Assembly: GCF_001696535.1 (NCBI RefSeq)
Contig: NZ_MBQE01000002.1
Span: forward strand, 372,001-436,000
Source of the DNA: Stappia indica
GTDB taxonomy: Bacteria > Pseudomonadota > Alphaproteobacteria > Rhizobiales > Stappiaceae
Length of the DNA stretch: 64,000 bases
Reading direction: 5' to 3'
In this document: positions 17,089 to 26,954 of the stretch, piece by piece
Numbering within the stretch: the first letter of the stretch is position 1
How the letters are laid out: each line of letters begins with the position of its first letter
Notes under the pieces: model-generated
What the model was told of the DNA's origin: nothing
The model's database searches: none
Seen by the model: the letters and a program-made list of their open reading frames with translations, nothing else
Program-made: the position numbers and the translations under genes

Positions 17089-20000
17089 CCTGCATGCGGA
17101 CCCGTGCGGCCGAGAGCACCTCATTGACGATACTGTCCATCACGGCGGCGTCGAGGTCGACGCCGCCGTGGGCCATCACCTCATCGAAAAAGAAGTCATC
17201 GATTGCATTGCGCATGTCATTTTGAATGTCACGATCATGTTGCCATCCAACGCGCCGACGATTCTCGATGATCTCGGTTAGCGACAGCGAAATACGCACC
17301 GAAAGGCGGGGATCATCGATCCCCGCGCGGCGCAGTTCCTTTCTGGCAATCCCCCAGAACGCGGTTTCGTTGCCTTTGCCACGCAGCTGATGCGGCGTCG
17401 GATCGTCTTCATCGTCACGGGCGTCGAGCTTGTCGCGCTGCGTTCGGATACGTTCGAGATAAGCCTTCTCTTCGAGCCGACCGCGACGGAAGTCGTCGAT
17501 GGTCTGGCGGATAAGTTTCGAAAACTTCTCGAAGAAGACAGGGTCCTCGTCCCACTTCTCCTCAATCGTCCGGAGCGTCCGGTGCGCAATTTCGTCCGCA
17601 ATCGACGCATCCGAGCGCTTTTTCTCGCTCCGTGCCGCTTCGATTGCGCCATCGTCGAAGACGGCTAAGGGCTCGACGATCGTCGTGACCTCGTGTGCGG
17701 TGACGTGCTGGTCGAGCAAACCGCGCACACGTCGCTCGTAGTCGCTCCAGTCCACCGCGTCCGCGTAACGAGCCTTCACATGGGCGCGCAACGCGAGAAA
17801 GCGCCTTTCATCGGTTCGCCAGCGTTGCAGCCGATCCGCAGGTGTTTCCTCAATGAACACGCGGGAGCTGACAGCGACGGTAAGCGTGCGGGAGAATTCT
17901 GAGAGGCGGCGATAGAAGTCATCGCGCAGTGCATCGTCTGCGAGTTCTCGCGCGTAGGCTTCCTCGTCGTAGACGTTCGAAACGCCAACGAAGAGCTCTA
18001 GGAGTGCAGCGTGCTTCTGGGGAAGCGTACGCGCTTCATCAGCGATTGCGCTGACCGACTGCTGCAGGTCGGCTTCGTCGAAGTCCCGCAGCGCGTCGTT
18101 GGCCGTCAATGCCTCGCCGAGGTGACGAAGCACACCGCAGTAATCTATGATAAAGCCAAACGGTTTTTCAGGCGCGCCATCCTCGTCGAAAACACGATTG
18201 ACGCGCGCGATGGCCTGCAAAAGACCGTGCTCGCGGAGCGGTCTGGCCATGTAAAGCACTGTGTTGCGCGGCGCATCGAAGCCGGTGAGCAGCTTGTCGA
18301 CGACGATCAGGATGTCCGGTTCGCCGGGCCCCTTGAACTTTGAGATTATAGTCTTGTTGTAGCTCTCCTCGCCGCCGTGTCGCTCCATCATCCGGCGCCA
18401 GAACTTCACCACCTCGTCGTCAGATTCCTCGTCTATGGCGTGTTCGCCCTCGCGCTGATCCGGCCCAGAGATGATAACCTCCGAGGTCACCTCGCCGAAC
18501 TCGTCAAGCAGCTTCTTCAGAGCGATCGCGTCGCGTTTGGACGGCGCGACGAGCTGACCTTTCAGCCTGTCAGACTGGAAGTTGTCCGCGAAATGCCGAC
18601 TCACGTCGAACGCGATGCAGCGCAGACGTGCTGACACGCCCATGAGCGTCCGAGGGCGGCTCATCTTGCGTTTGAGATCGGCTTTCTGTGTTTCGCTGAG
18701 GCCGACGGTCACACGGTCGAACCAGGCATCGACCGCGTCTTCGTCGATATCCTCCTCGACGTGACGGCCCTCATAGAGCAGCGGCACGACAGCACCGTCC
18801 GCGACGGCATCCTTCATAGAATAGACCGGCTGCACGAGCGGTCCGAACTTGGTGAAGGTATTGCGCTCTTTCTTCGCAATCGGCGTGCCAGTGAAGCCGA
18901 TCAAGCAAGCGCCCGGCAGCACGTCGCGCATCTTCTGGTGCAGGCTTTCCATGTCGCCGTACTGGCTGCGGTGGCTCTCATCGACGAGCAGGAAGATGTC
19001 CGTGCTTGCATCGACCACGCGGCGCTTGTTGAGCCCGGCCTTGAACTTGTGAACGAGGGTCGTGATGACCGGCGTCCTAGCTTCGATGAGTTCGACTAGG
19101 TGTTCGCCCGTCTTGGCGCGTTCGGGCGACAGGCCAGTCGCCGCGAAGGTCTTGTCGATCTGGTCGTCGAGATCGGTTCGGTCGGTCACCAGCACGACAC
19201 GCGCTGTGGGAACACTCATCGCGAGAGACTTCGCGAGCATCACCATGGTCAGCGACTTGCCAGATCCCTGCGTATGCCAGACAACGCCGCCAGCGCGTCG
19301 TCCGCCGGCGTCGCGTGCATCGACACGCTTCAGCAGGTCCTTCACCGCGAAATATTGCTGATGGCGCGCCACCTTCTTCACACCGCCATCGAAGAGCGTG
19401 AAGCGGCGCGCGAGATCGAGGATGCGCTCTGGGCGGCAGAGACTTACCAGCATTTCGTCGAGCGGTGTGACGAAGCGGTCCCCCGCCTCACGCAGACCGT
19501 CATGCTTGCGGCGGTGGAGGCCGAAGTCCTGGAAGATCGCGTCCTGATCTGTTGTGTCGATCGCTCGGTTGACGACCTCCGCGACGTAATCGGGCGCGTC
19601 TTCGCGCTCGCGCCAGGCCGACCAGAACTTTGCCGGCGTGCCAACGGTCGCGTAGCGGGGCTCATGCGAATTCGCGGCGATGAGCAGCTGCGCCGTGAAG
19701 AACAGGTTTGGCGCACCGAGATCGGGCTTCTGATTGCGCAGATGCTGGCTGATGCCTTGCGCGACCTTTTCCTGGCTCCGCTTCACCTCGATGACGGCGA
19801 AGGGAATGCCGTTTACGAACAGAACGATGTCGGGGCGGATGCTCGCGCCCTCCGGCCAGTCGACCGGAAACTCACTCGTCATATGGAAGGCGTTCGCCCG
19901 TATACTGTCCGCGTCGAGGCCCCAATTGATGTAGCGGAACGGCCATTCGCGCGACTGGCCATCCACCGTCTGCGGAAGCGCGACGCCAAGCTGGATCAGG

Positions 20001-20302
20001 TCGGTCTGGCGCTCATTGGTGCGCATCAACCCATCGAAGCGGACATCCTTGAGACGTTCGACGGCCGTCTCGATGTTCCCCTCCGAGAAGGCATGCGTGC
20101 GGCCGCTGGCGCGGATGCGGTTAAGCGCTGCAAGCTGAGTGCGCAGCGTGTCCTCAAGCAGGACGCCAGTGCGACGGTGCCTCCGCTGTCGATCGACCTC
20201 CGCGCGCGTGACATAGCGCCAGCCGAGCGCCGACAGCGTCATGAGCGCCTGAAGCTGCTCGCGACCAGCTTCGGAAAGGGAGAATTTCGGGCTTTCGGTC
20301 AT
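17069..20302 (-). CDS. hsdR: Type I restriction enzyme subunit R
   Basis: A 1077-aa motor and nuclease subunit. The N-terminal PD-(D/E)xK nuclease is seen in RPDIVLFVNGIPFAVIEVKRS near residues 155-175. SF2 helicase motifs follow, with Walker A HTQGSGKSLTMVML, a DESH-type LLVDESHRSQYG, GFTGTPI and a C-terminal motif VI region QAIARVNRVF. It cuts DNA after ATP-driven translocation when HsdM and HsdS find unmethylated sites. The ATG at 20302 overlaps the DUF6119 stop by 4 nt. The frame runs upstream to 20398, but inside the preceding gene. Length and motifs are normal, so the enzyme should be functional. Confidence 0.95.
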   Translation of the reverse strand: MTESPKFSLSEAGREQLQALMTLSALGWRYVTRAEVDRQRRHRRTGVLLEDTLRTQLAALNRIRASGRTHAFSEGNIETAVERLKDVRFDGLMRTNERQTDLIQLGVALPQTVDGQSREWPFRYINWGLDADSIRANAFHMTSEFPVDWPEGASIRPDIVLFVNGIPFAVIEVKRSQEKVAQGISQHLRNQKPDLGAPNLFFTAQLLIAANSHEPRYATVGTPAKFWSAWREREDAPDYVAEVVNRAIDTTDQDAIFQDFGLHRRKHDGLREAGDRFVTPLDEMLVSLCRPERILDLARRFTLFDGGVKKVARHQQYFAVKDLLKRVDARDAGGRRAGGVVWHTQGSGKSLTMVMLAKSLAMSVPTARVVLVTDRTDLDDQIDKTFAATGLSPERAKTGEHLVELIEARTPVITTLVHKFKAGLNKRRVVDASTDIFLLVDESHRSQYGDMESLHQKMRDVLPGACLIGFTGTPIAKKERNTFTKFGPLVQPVYSMKDAVADGAVVPLLYEGRHVEEDIDEDAVDAWFDRVTVGLSETQKADLKRKMSRPRTLMGVSARLRCIAFDVSRHFADNFQSDRLKGQLVAPSKRDAIALKKLLDEFGEVTSEVIISGPDQREGEHAIDEESDDEVVKFWRRMMERHGGEESYNKTIISKFKGPGEPDILIVVDKLLTGFDAPRNTVLYMARPLREHGLLQAIARVNRVFDEDGAPEKPFGFIIDYCGVLRHLGEALTANDALRDFDEADLQQSVSAIADEARTLPQKHAALLELFVGVSNVYDEEAYARELADDALRDDFYRRLSEFSRTLTVAVSSRVFIEETPADRLQRWRTDERRFLALRAHVKARYADAVDWSDYERRVRGLLDQHVTAHEVTTIVEPLAVFDDGAIEAARSEKKRSDASIADEIAHRTLRTIEEKWDEDPVFFEKFSKLIRQTIDDFRRGRLEEKAYLERIRTQRDKLDARDDEDDPTPHQLRGKGNETAFWGIARKELRRAGIDDPRLSVRISLSLTEIIENRRRVGWQHDRDIQNDMRNAIDDFFFDEVMAHGGVDLDAAVMDSIVNEVLSAARVRMQDDGRVR

Positions 20303-21954
20303 TCTATGACCTCCGCATCTTCTCCAGCACCCTTCGCGGATCGTTTGGCTTTCGCCTTCGCGCCAGACTTCGGCTTCTCGATCCAGGCAAAAGCCCATTT
20401 GTAGCCAAGCGCGTGCAATTCGCGCGCAGCCTGGCGGAACGACACCAAGCTGAAGAAGGGGAGTTTCGGCTTATCAGATGCAGCAATGACGCTGTAGACG
20501 ACGGTGAAATCACCACGGGTGAAGTCATTCCCGGAATTCGGAATGATGTCCTCGTAGCCGGTCTGTCCGGTTTCAGCCTGGACCGCGATCACTTCGTTCC
20601 GAACGCTGTCGCGCGACGGCGGGTCGGTCGCGAGGACGCGTGCGGAGACGGTCCCCTGGCTGAAAAGGTGACTGAGTCGAGACGAGGACGTCTTGTCCTT
20701 AACGTGGATCAGTTGACGCTCACGGCCGAGAAAGTCGCAGGCTTCGATCTTGCTCGCAGCACCTGTCGGCTTGATGAGCCGACGGTCTAAGCAGATCATG
20801 TCCGCATCCAGACCGGCGACGCGCTTGTTGTAGGTCTCTTCTGTCTCGTCAGCCTCAGCGGCAGGCATGTCGACCTTGCTTGTCGCGTCGAAAAACTCCT
20901 GAACCTCTTTGGCGAGGTTCTGATCTATCTGGTACCAGCGGCCTCCAGAGAAGACGTAGGTCGAGCCATCGAGTTCTGTTTCGAACACGATGCATTCCCG
21001 CAACTTCCATTTCCCACCACAGTCGTGGCCATCATCATCGACTTCGTGGACGGTGTGATTGCGGAGGTCCTCGTCCGAGTAGCCGGTTTTCTCGCGCTCC
21101 TTCAATGCGTCGAGGTAACCGGGCAAGTCGAGGTCGGCATAAAGCTGCCAGCTGCGAAAACCCTTGTAGCGGATGAGGCTTGATTTCTCAGGGTCATAAA
21201 TGACCGGAAAGGCGAGGTGAATACCGTCGGTCTCGCCTTCGTCAACCGCCTTCGCCAACGCTTCGACCAGCTTGGCGTCCAGCTTGTCGATCAATTCTTG
21301 CTCACGGATGTGGCGAATCTGGTCGATCCAACCGAAGTCGGTCTTGTAATCGGTCTTCTGGTAGATTGCATACGCATCCGCACAGGCCCGGGCGAGCTCC
21401 GCGATCTCAAGCTTTCGGTTGAGCGTCAGGCCGTCGGTCCCCGCCACATAGGAGCCGAAGCCTGCATCCTTGGGCGTCCCCGCCAGACCACGGACAAGGT
21501 CACGCTCGATGTCGATGGCGAAGGCAGTCTGATCGGAGCCCCGGCTGGTCTGCGTACGGCGGGACAGAGTATTCTCATCCGGTGTCCGAACGTCCGCACT
21601 TTTTAACTGCTTCGGGTCAACGGCGTTGAGGACGACCCGCAGCCCAAAATCCTGCTCGAACGCCGCAGGATCAAGTTTGACGTGACCCATGCCAAAAGAC
21701 ACGGCGAACCAACGCCCTGACGCCTGGACGAACACGAGTCCGAAGGCTGTGTGGTTGAAGACCTTGTTCTTCTCGTCTTCTGACAATTCGAGGAACCGCG
21801 CCCATTTCGGCGCGCCGCCGCCGAGCGTTGCCAATGAAATGAGTGCGCCTTCCAGCTTGTCCCATGGTGTTAGGTCTACACCGTCGCGAACTGCGTCAGC
21901 GGGGGCGAGGCCATCTCGCAAGAGGCGAATGGAAAGCTTCTGGGTATTACTCAT
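20299..21954 (-). CDS. DUF6119 / TIGR04141-family protein in a restriction operon
   Basis: A 551-aa protein beginning MSNTQKLSIRLLRDGLAPADAV, which matches the TIGR04141 sporadically distributed family (DUF6119). It is soluble, acidic in the middle and Lys/Ala-rich at the C-terminus (KSGAKAKAKRSAKG), a possible nucleic-acid-binding tail. I see no clear catalytic motif. It overlaps the upstream gene and hsdR by 4 nt on each side (ATGA). It is therefore made together with the restriction subunits. The family occurs patchily on mobile elements and its function is not established. The setting argues for defence. Confidence 0.8.
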   Translation of the reverse strand: MSNTQKLSIRLLRDGLAPADAVRDGVDLTPWDKLEGALISLATLGGGAPKWARFLELSEDEKNKVFNHTAFGLVFVQASGRWFAVSFGMGHVKLDPAAFEQDFGLRVVLNAVDPKQLKSADVRTPDENTLSRRTQTSRGSDQTAFAIDIERDLVRGLAGTPKDAGFGSYVAGTDGLTLNRKLEIAELARACADAYAIYQKTDYKTDFGWIDQIRHIREQELIDKLDAKLVEALAKAVDEGETDGIHLAFPVIYDPEKSSLIRYKGFRSWQLYADLDLPGYLDALKEREKTGYSDEDLRNHTVHEVDDDGHDCGGKWKLRECIVFETELDGSTYVFSGGRWYQIDQNLAKEVQEFFDATSKVDMPAAEADETEETYNKRVAGLDADMICLDRRLIKPTGAASKIEACDFLGRERQLIHVKDKTSSSRLSHLFSQGTVSARVLATDPPSRDSVRNEVIAVQAETGQTGYEDIIPNSGNDFTRGDFTVVYSVIAASDKPKLPFFSLVSFRQAARELHALGYKWAFAWIEKPKSGAKAKAKRSAKGAGEDAEVIE

Positions 21955-23291
21955 TCAGCGGCCTCCATTTCGGACGCATGAGGAGGCGGGGTGTGCTTGA
22001 TGGCGATCGTGACGGTCTTCCCGGTTTCCAGCACCTGCCGGACAATCTCGCTGAGTACAGCGGATTGCTCTATTGACGTGCCTACCCACGATCCGGCCAC
22101 GAGCCCGACAAACTCCGAATTGTTGATTCGACGACCGACGTTCTTGAAGGTCAGAACCTTACCGCCGCGCGGCCCCGTGAATAGACCAGCGGCATCCGCT
22201 CGCTTCCATAAATCGAGAGGCAGATAGATACCCTTAAAGAGCCCTTTGTCGTCGGGGTTGAAGACAACGCGCGGACAGAACTTCAGGAAAAACGGGTTGT
22301 CCGAGAAGCGGAACCCATCAGGGTGCTCACCGCTTGGGAGCTTCCTGAGCTCCTCCAGTAGGGTCTCCATCCGCTTAACTTCGTCGCAGAACTGATCCTT
22401 CGCCTGCCAACGAAATTCGACCTCGTCTTCGCGCTTCTCCATCGCCTTGTATTGGACCATCACGAAGCTGCGGTAAGCTTCGTTGAAGTAGATGAGGTCG
22501 GCGCCGGTCTGTTGTTCGAGGGGCAGACGGTTGGCCATGATCACCGTCAACCGTTTCGACGAATCCTCTTCGCTCGCGAATACCTTCGAGCCGTAGTGGG
22601 TGGTCTCGCCCATAGCTTCAAAGCCCGGCACGGTCGAGAAGTCGGACAAAAGCATAGCATCTTCCCGAACCTGTGCGCCCGGGAGTCCATCAAGGAAGGA
22701 TTGCTGTGAAGCGTCCGTCGGGGTCCACGCCAAAAGGTCGTCTCGCGACATGCCAGCAATCTCGAGTGCGAGGCCGAGCGTTTCCTTCTGGTAGGCGAGG
22801 TTTTCGCGGGCACGGGGCTCGAGCCGCCGCAGCGCTTGGGCGCGACGCTCGGAATAGCGCGCAAGGCGTGGGCTGACGGTCTCATCGAGTTGCGTGATAC
22901 GATCAACAAAGGCGCCGAGCGACTTCGGCGGGAGCAGGCCGCCTGTTTCCAGGCGCTGCCTGACGTGCCGGGCAACGCGTATGTCGATGCCAGCAAGGAT
23001 CTCATCGAAGCTCACGGGCCGCTTCAGAGGCTCGAGATCTTCCAGATTGAGCCGAACGAGGCCGGTGCCTGCAGACTGACCTTTCCTCCCTTCGGCAATG
23101 TGTGTGATGTAGCCGTCCTCGAACGAGGCGAAGACGGCAAGAGGCGCGCGGCGGCTGTGGTCGAAGCGGGGAACAGGTTCCGATACAAAGGGTTTCGAGC
23201 GGTAGAAGGTTCCACCGTGCTCAGCCTCGTAGAGAAGCAAGTCCCTTCGATCAGCGGGTACGGGGAGTATATAGCCACCAGCCGCTACCAT
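21951..23291 (-). CDS. Unrecognised 446-aa protein in the type I operon
   Basis: A soluble 446-aa protein I do not recognise. It begins MVAAGGYILPVPADRRDLLL and has an Arg-rich helical centre (residues about 140-170). The region TGADLIYFNEAYRSFVMVQYK around residues 265-290 has an Asp and a QxK separated by beta-like sequence, as in nucleases with a PD-(D/Q)xK fold. That is only a resemblance. The C-terminus contains FTGPRGGKVLTFKNVGRRINNSEFVGLVAGSW. The gene lies between hsdS (TAATG overlap) and the DUF6119 gene (ATGA overlap), so it is translationally locked into the operon and probably partners the DUF6119 protein. Confidence 0.75.
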   Translation of the reverse strand: MVAAGGYILPVPADRRDLLLYEAEHGGTFYRSKPFVSEPVPRFDHSRRAPLAVFASFEDGYITHIAEGRKGQSAGTGLVRLNLEDLEPLKRPVSFDEILAGIDIRVARHVRQRLETGGLLPPKSLGAFVDRITQLDETVSPRLARYSERRAQALRRLEPRARENLAYQKETLGLALEIAGMSRDDLLAWTPTDASQQSFLDGLPGAQVREDAMLLSDFSTVPGFEAMGETTHYGSKVFASEEDSSKRLTVIMANRLPLEQQTGADLIYFNEAYRSFVMVQYKAMEKREDEVEFRWQAKDQFCDEVKRMETLLEELRKLPSGEHPDGFRFSDNPFFLKFCPRVVFNPDDKGLFKGIYLPLDLWKRADAAGLFTGPRGGKVLTFKNVGRRINNSEFVGLVAGSWVGTSIEQSAVLSEIVRQVLETGKTVTIAIKHTPPPHASEMEAAE

Positions 23292-24466
23292 TACTCAGCA
23301 GCCTCTTGTACGCCGCGCGCATCACCGCCTAAGTGAGACTGCATCAAGCTACGCTTCTGTTCCTTCAGGCGCTTCGAGCAAGCTCTTAAAATATCAATCT
23401 CGTCATCGAGCTTCGCCAGCGCTGCGCCGATGGCGGTACGCTTGTCGGGAGGTGGCGCTGCTACCTCCAGGCCTCGCAACTCTGTTCTTGAGAATTCCTG
23501 AAAGGTGCTGCCGGCAGAAATGCGTAGCAGACGCCGTTTGAGGGCACGGATCATGTAGTAAAGGAAAAGGGTGTCATCCGAGCGGTGAGGGATCAGGCTC
23601 TGGAAACCTTGATTGGTGCTCATTGGCAACGTGTTTATGGCGCATTCACCAACGCTCGCACGGCTGCACAGAACAATACTCTGCGAAGGCAGCAGATTGG
23701 CTGAAGACGCTTTGAGCCCCTCGGCCGTGATCATCCTTTCGGTCGCACTTATGTAGCGGGTCGGGAGGTCGGCGAGATCCGTGGGCGTGCACCAAGGGAT
23801 GTCGCCGGCCCAAAACGCGGGATTGGCCGTTGACGGCGTTCCACCGCCAACAACTTCCGCAAGCTCGGACATCGAACACGGCTCCCAGTCGATCCCCAAG
23901 TTTCCGTCCTCGTTAATCGCAGGAGCATAGATCGACTGGCTTAGCCCAAAGTGAAGTCGTCGCTTAGCGTCAATCAGGGCGTCGGATTGCGCGATGGCAC
24001 GATCCCAAGTGTCGAGGATGCCCGCAATCCGACGCTGTTCAGTCAGCAGGGGTGGCGATGCCGGAATTTGGCAGAAGTCGTCTGCATATAGACGAAGACG
24101 GTCTTCGGTGAGGCCATAAGAGTAGGCCCAAAAAAGATGGATCATCCGCGCCGATTTGAACCAGTGTGCGGCGAAACGGCTGTCGATCTTCTCTCTGGGC
24201 TCGACCACGACATACGCCGGGCTGACGATCCCGTCTTTCTCCGCCCGCCCGAAGGCGCCCTGCCACATCCGCATCATGTTGTAGGCGATGTCGCCTTCTC
24301 GGACCCGCAGGTGTTCTTCGGGTGCGAGGTTCGTCTCCATTTTCCGGTCGAGGTCAGCCCGGTCGACCAGCCCGTCATTCATGGTGACAGAGAGCGTGGG
24401 CAGACCTGCCTCTCCCTTCTCCTTCCGAACCCGGAAGAAGTCTCCAAGCGTCGTGGAGACACTCAT
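23291..24466 (-). CDS. hsdS: Type I restriction specificity subunit S, two TRDs
   Basis: A 391-aa HsdS with two target-recognition domains. The first ends around LLTEQRRIAGILDTWDRAI, the first conserved helix. The second begins around CSMSELAEVVGGGTPST and ends in PPPDKRTAIGAALAKLDDEID, the second conserved helix. It sets which bipartite DNA sequence is methylated and protected. The start overlaps the stop of the GIY-YIG gene by 4 nt, and its TAA overlaps the next ATG. The operon has a second, half-length S protein at its head, so specificity may be shared or switched. Confidence 0.93.
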   Translation of the reverse strand: MSVSTTLGDFFRVRKEKGEAGLPTLSVTMNDGLVDRADLDRKMETNLAPEEHLRVREGDIAYNMMRMWQGAFGRAEKDGIVSPAYVVVEPREKIDSRFAAHWFKSARMIHLFWAYSYGLTEDRLRLYADDFCQIPASPPLLTEQRRIAGILDTWDRAIAQSDALIDAKRRLHFGLSQSIYAPAINEDGNLGIDWEPCSMSELAEVVGGGTPSTANPAFWAGDIPWCTPTDLADLPTRYISATERMITAEGLKASSANLLPSQSIVLCSRASVGECAINTLPMSTNQGFQSLIPHRSDDTLFLYYMIRALKRRLLRISAGSTFQEFSRTELRGLEVAAPPPDKRTAIGAALAKLDDEIDILRACSKRLKEQKRSLMQSHLGGDARGVQEAAE

Positions 24467-25401
24467 TCCTCGCCTCCCTGTGCCTGCGCGAGCTGCTGCT
24501 GACGCCAGTCCTTGTAAGTGAGCCCGTCGCCCTCGCGCCGCCAGGTCGCGGGGCCGCTGATGTTTCCTCCGTAGACGACGGCGGCAGCTCCAGACGGCGA
24601 GGAGAAGGCGACATCGCGGCCGAAGGTATAGTGCTGGCCATCGGCGGTCCTCACCAGGACGCCGTCCTCGACGAGCTGGCGGCGCTGATCCTTTGCACCA
24701 TCATGGATGGTGTTGGTTTCCTTCACCCGCGCCAATGAACCGGCGAGCACGACGAATTCGCCACCAGCCTCGCGCGCCCGGGCATCGGTGCCGGCCTCAG
24801 TGAACGTGAAGATCGGTTCGTCCGCGCGCGCCGGACTGTCAGCATCGCCGCTTTCCGCAGCGCGGCGCAGAACATCGAAACCAAGCACAGGCAGCAAGAT
24901 TTCGATTTCAGACAGGAAGCCTTCCATGTCGGCGATTTCGGGTTCCGGCAGCCCCTTGAAATCGGGCTCGGTCCCGTTGACGAGAACCGCGCGCGAAGCT
25001 GCCCGGATCAGCGCCATGATGCGCGCTTCTAGATAACGTCCGTGTGCCTTGGTGAGATTCTCGTCCTTGGAAACGATCAGGCAGACGCGGGTGAAGAACT
25101 GCTTGGCGTCGTCAGAGTCATGGCTCGCGAGCCGCGTGCGGACGCTGTCGCTTTCACCGACATAGACAAGCGTGCGAGCGGTATTGTCCGGGTCCGGACC
25201 CATCAGGAGGTACACACCGGTACGCGAGGCTTCCTCGCGCTTGATGAGGTCGGGCAGCGCCGTGCGCGGCGCGACGACGGCCTTGCCCGACCAGTTCCCA
25301 AGCTCGGCCGTGATCACACCCGTCGGCGAGCCGTCGACGAGAAAAAGCTTCAGTGTGCGCCCGATGCGCCGCGCACGGTAATTTGCAGCGTCAGACTTCA
25401 A
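24463..25401 (-). CDS. GIY-YIG nuclease-fold protein with DUF4357 domain
   Basis: A 312-aa protein. The GIY-YIG fold covers about residues 60-150, with GVYLLMG, LVYVGESDSVRTRLASH and a downstream LEARIMAL giving the catalytic Tyr, Arg and Glu pattern. A C-terminal DUF4357 domain is seen in DGVLVRTADGQHYTFGRDVAFSSPSGAA. The start is a TTG that overlaps the end of hsdM by 11 nt, suggesting low, coupled translation. Proteins of this architecture are frequent companions of type I restriction genes, where they may act as an extra nuclease or as a regulator. Its exact job is unknown. Confidence 0.87.
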   Translation of the reverse strand: MKSDAANYRARRIGRTLKLFLVDGSPTGVITAELGNWSGKAVVAPRTALPDLIKREEASRTGVYLLMGPDPDNTARTLVYVGESDSVRTRLASHDSDDAKQFFTRVCLIVSKDENLTKAHGRYLEARIMALIRAASRAVLVNGTEPDFKGLPEPEIADMEGFLSEIEILLPVLGFDVLRRAAESGDADSPARADEPIFTFTEAGTDARAREAGGEFVVLAGSLARVKETNTIHDGAKDQRRQLVEDGVLVRTADGQHYTFGRDVAFSSPSGAAAVVYGGNISGPATWRREGDGLTYKDWRQQQLAQAQGGEE

Positions 25402-26944
25402 TGCCGAGCTCCTTCAGATAGCGGTTCATCTCGGCGCGGGTTTCGGCGAGTTGCCGGTCAAGCTCGCGGATCTCGTTCTGGACCGCCTGGATGTCGATCT
25501 CCGGCTCGGGCTCGAAGGTATCGACGTAGCGCGGGATGTTGAGGTTGAACTTGTTGCGCTCAATCTCCTCGAAGGAGGCACGATGCGAATAGCGCTCAAT
25601 CTCGCGGCGCTCGCGCGCGGTTGAGATGATTTTAGCCACGTCCTCGTCACGGAGGTGGTTCTGGCGCTTTCCGGAGCCAAATTCGCGGCTGGCGTCGATG
25701 AAGAGCACGTCGCGCTCGCTCTCTCTTGCACCGCTAGCCTCGCGGGCGCGGTCAAACACCATGATACAGACCGGAATGCCTGTCGTCGGGAAGAGTTGGG
25801 CAGGCACGCCGACGACCACGTCCAGGAGATTGTCGCGGACGATGCTCTCGCGGATGCGACCTTCTGCGCCGCCCCGAAAGAGAACCCCGTGCGGCGCGAC
25901 GACGGCGACCCGCCCTTCACCAGGGCGGGCAATCGCCAGCATGTGCAGGATGAAGGCGTAGTCGCCTTTGGACTTTGGCGGCACCCCTCGCGCAAAGCGC
26001 CGGAACGGATCATTCTCGGCGTTCTCAGCTCCCCATTTGTCGAGGCTGAACGGCGGATTGGCGACGACGGTGTCGAAGCGCATCAGGTGATCGCCTTCGA
26101 GCAGGGTCGGGCCGTTGATCGTGTCGCACCAGCGGATGTCCGCGGCGTCACGTCCGTGCAGGAACATATTCATACGGGCTAGCGCGACGGTCTGGCCATT
26201 CGCCTCCTGCCCGTAGAGTCGAAAGTTGTTCGTCCCGACCTCTTCGCCGGCGCGCAACAAGAGCGAGCCCGAGCCACAGGCCGGGTCACAGATCAGCGCA
26301 CCGTCTTTCGGAGCGGCGAGCTTGGCGACGACTTCGGAGACCTTGCGCGGGGTGAAAAACTCGCCGGCCTTTTTGCCCGCATCCGCCGCGAACTGCTCGA
26401 TGAGATAGATATAGGCTTCACCGATCGCGTCTTCGCTGACGGTGCTGAGATTGAGGCTCGGCTTGGCGAAGTCCTCAAGCACATTCTTCAGGCGGCGGTT
26501 CCGGTCCTTGGTCTGGCCAAGATTGATCTCGGAATTGAAATCGATATTGCGAAAAACGCCGTTGAGCTTCGGCTCGTTCGCCTGTTCTATGGCGTCGAGC
26601 ACCATGTTGATCAGTTCACCGACATTATCGCGATTGCGGCGCTCGTAGAGGCTGTCGAAGCTCGAGAGGAAGGTCTCGACGACCTCGCCCTTTTCATTGC
26701 GGTACTCGATCTCCTTGAGCTTGAAACGTTCGCGCTCAAGGCGGCGACGGATGCGGAGGTCGCGCTGGGGGTGGTCGCGGAATTCCTCCAGCATTTCCTG
26801 ATAATGCTTGTTCCAGACGTCGCTGATGTACTTCAGGAAGAGCAACGCAAGAATGTAGTTCTTGTATTGCTCGGCATCGATGACGCCACGAAACGTGTCG
26901 CACGCCGCCCATACCGCATTGTTGATGTCTTCTGGTCTGGTCAT
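25391..26944 (-). CDS. hsdM: Type I restriction DNA methyltransferase subunit M
   Basis: A 517-aa N6-adenine methyltransferase. The N-terminal HsdM helical domain begins TRPEDINNAVWAACDTFRG. The SAM motif is DPACGSGSLLLRA near residues 220-232, and the catalytic motif IV is NPPF in VVANPPFSLDKWG. With HsdS it modifies host sites and with HsdR it forms the restriction complex. It is the second gene of the operon, 10 bp after the half-length S gene, with AGGAA nine bases before the ATG. The C-terminus is a coiled-coil-like stretch (QNEIRELDRQLAETRAEMNRY) used for HsdS contact. Confidence 0.95.
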   Translation of the reverse strand: MTRPEDINNAVWAACDTFRGVIDAEQYKNYILALLFLKYISDVWNKHYQEMLEEFRDHPQRDLRIRRRLERERFKLKEIEYRNEKGEVVETFLSSFDSLYERRNRDNVGELINMVLDAIEQANEPKLNGVFRNIDFNSEINLGQTKDRNRRLKNVLEDFAKPSLNLSTVSEDAIGEAYIYLIEQFAADAGKKAGEFFTPRKVSEVVAKLAAPKDGALICDPACGSGSLLLRAGEEVGTNNFRLYGQEANGQTVALARMNMFLHGRDAADIRWCDTINGPTLLEGDHLMRFDTVVANPPFSLDKWGAENAENDPFRRFARGVPPKSKGDYAFILHMLAIARPGEGRVAVVAPHGVLFRGGAEGRIRESIVRDNLLDVVVGVPAQLFPTTGIPVCIMVFDRAREASGARESERDVLFIDASREFGSGKRQNHLRDEDVAKIISTARERREIERYSHRASFEEIERNKFNLNIPRYVDTFEPEPEIDIQAVQNEIRELDRQLAETRAEMNRYLKELGIEV

Positions 26945-26954
26945 GGGGGCGTTC

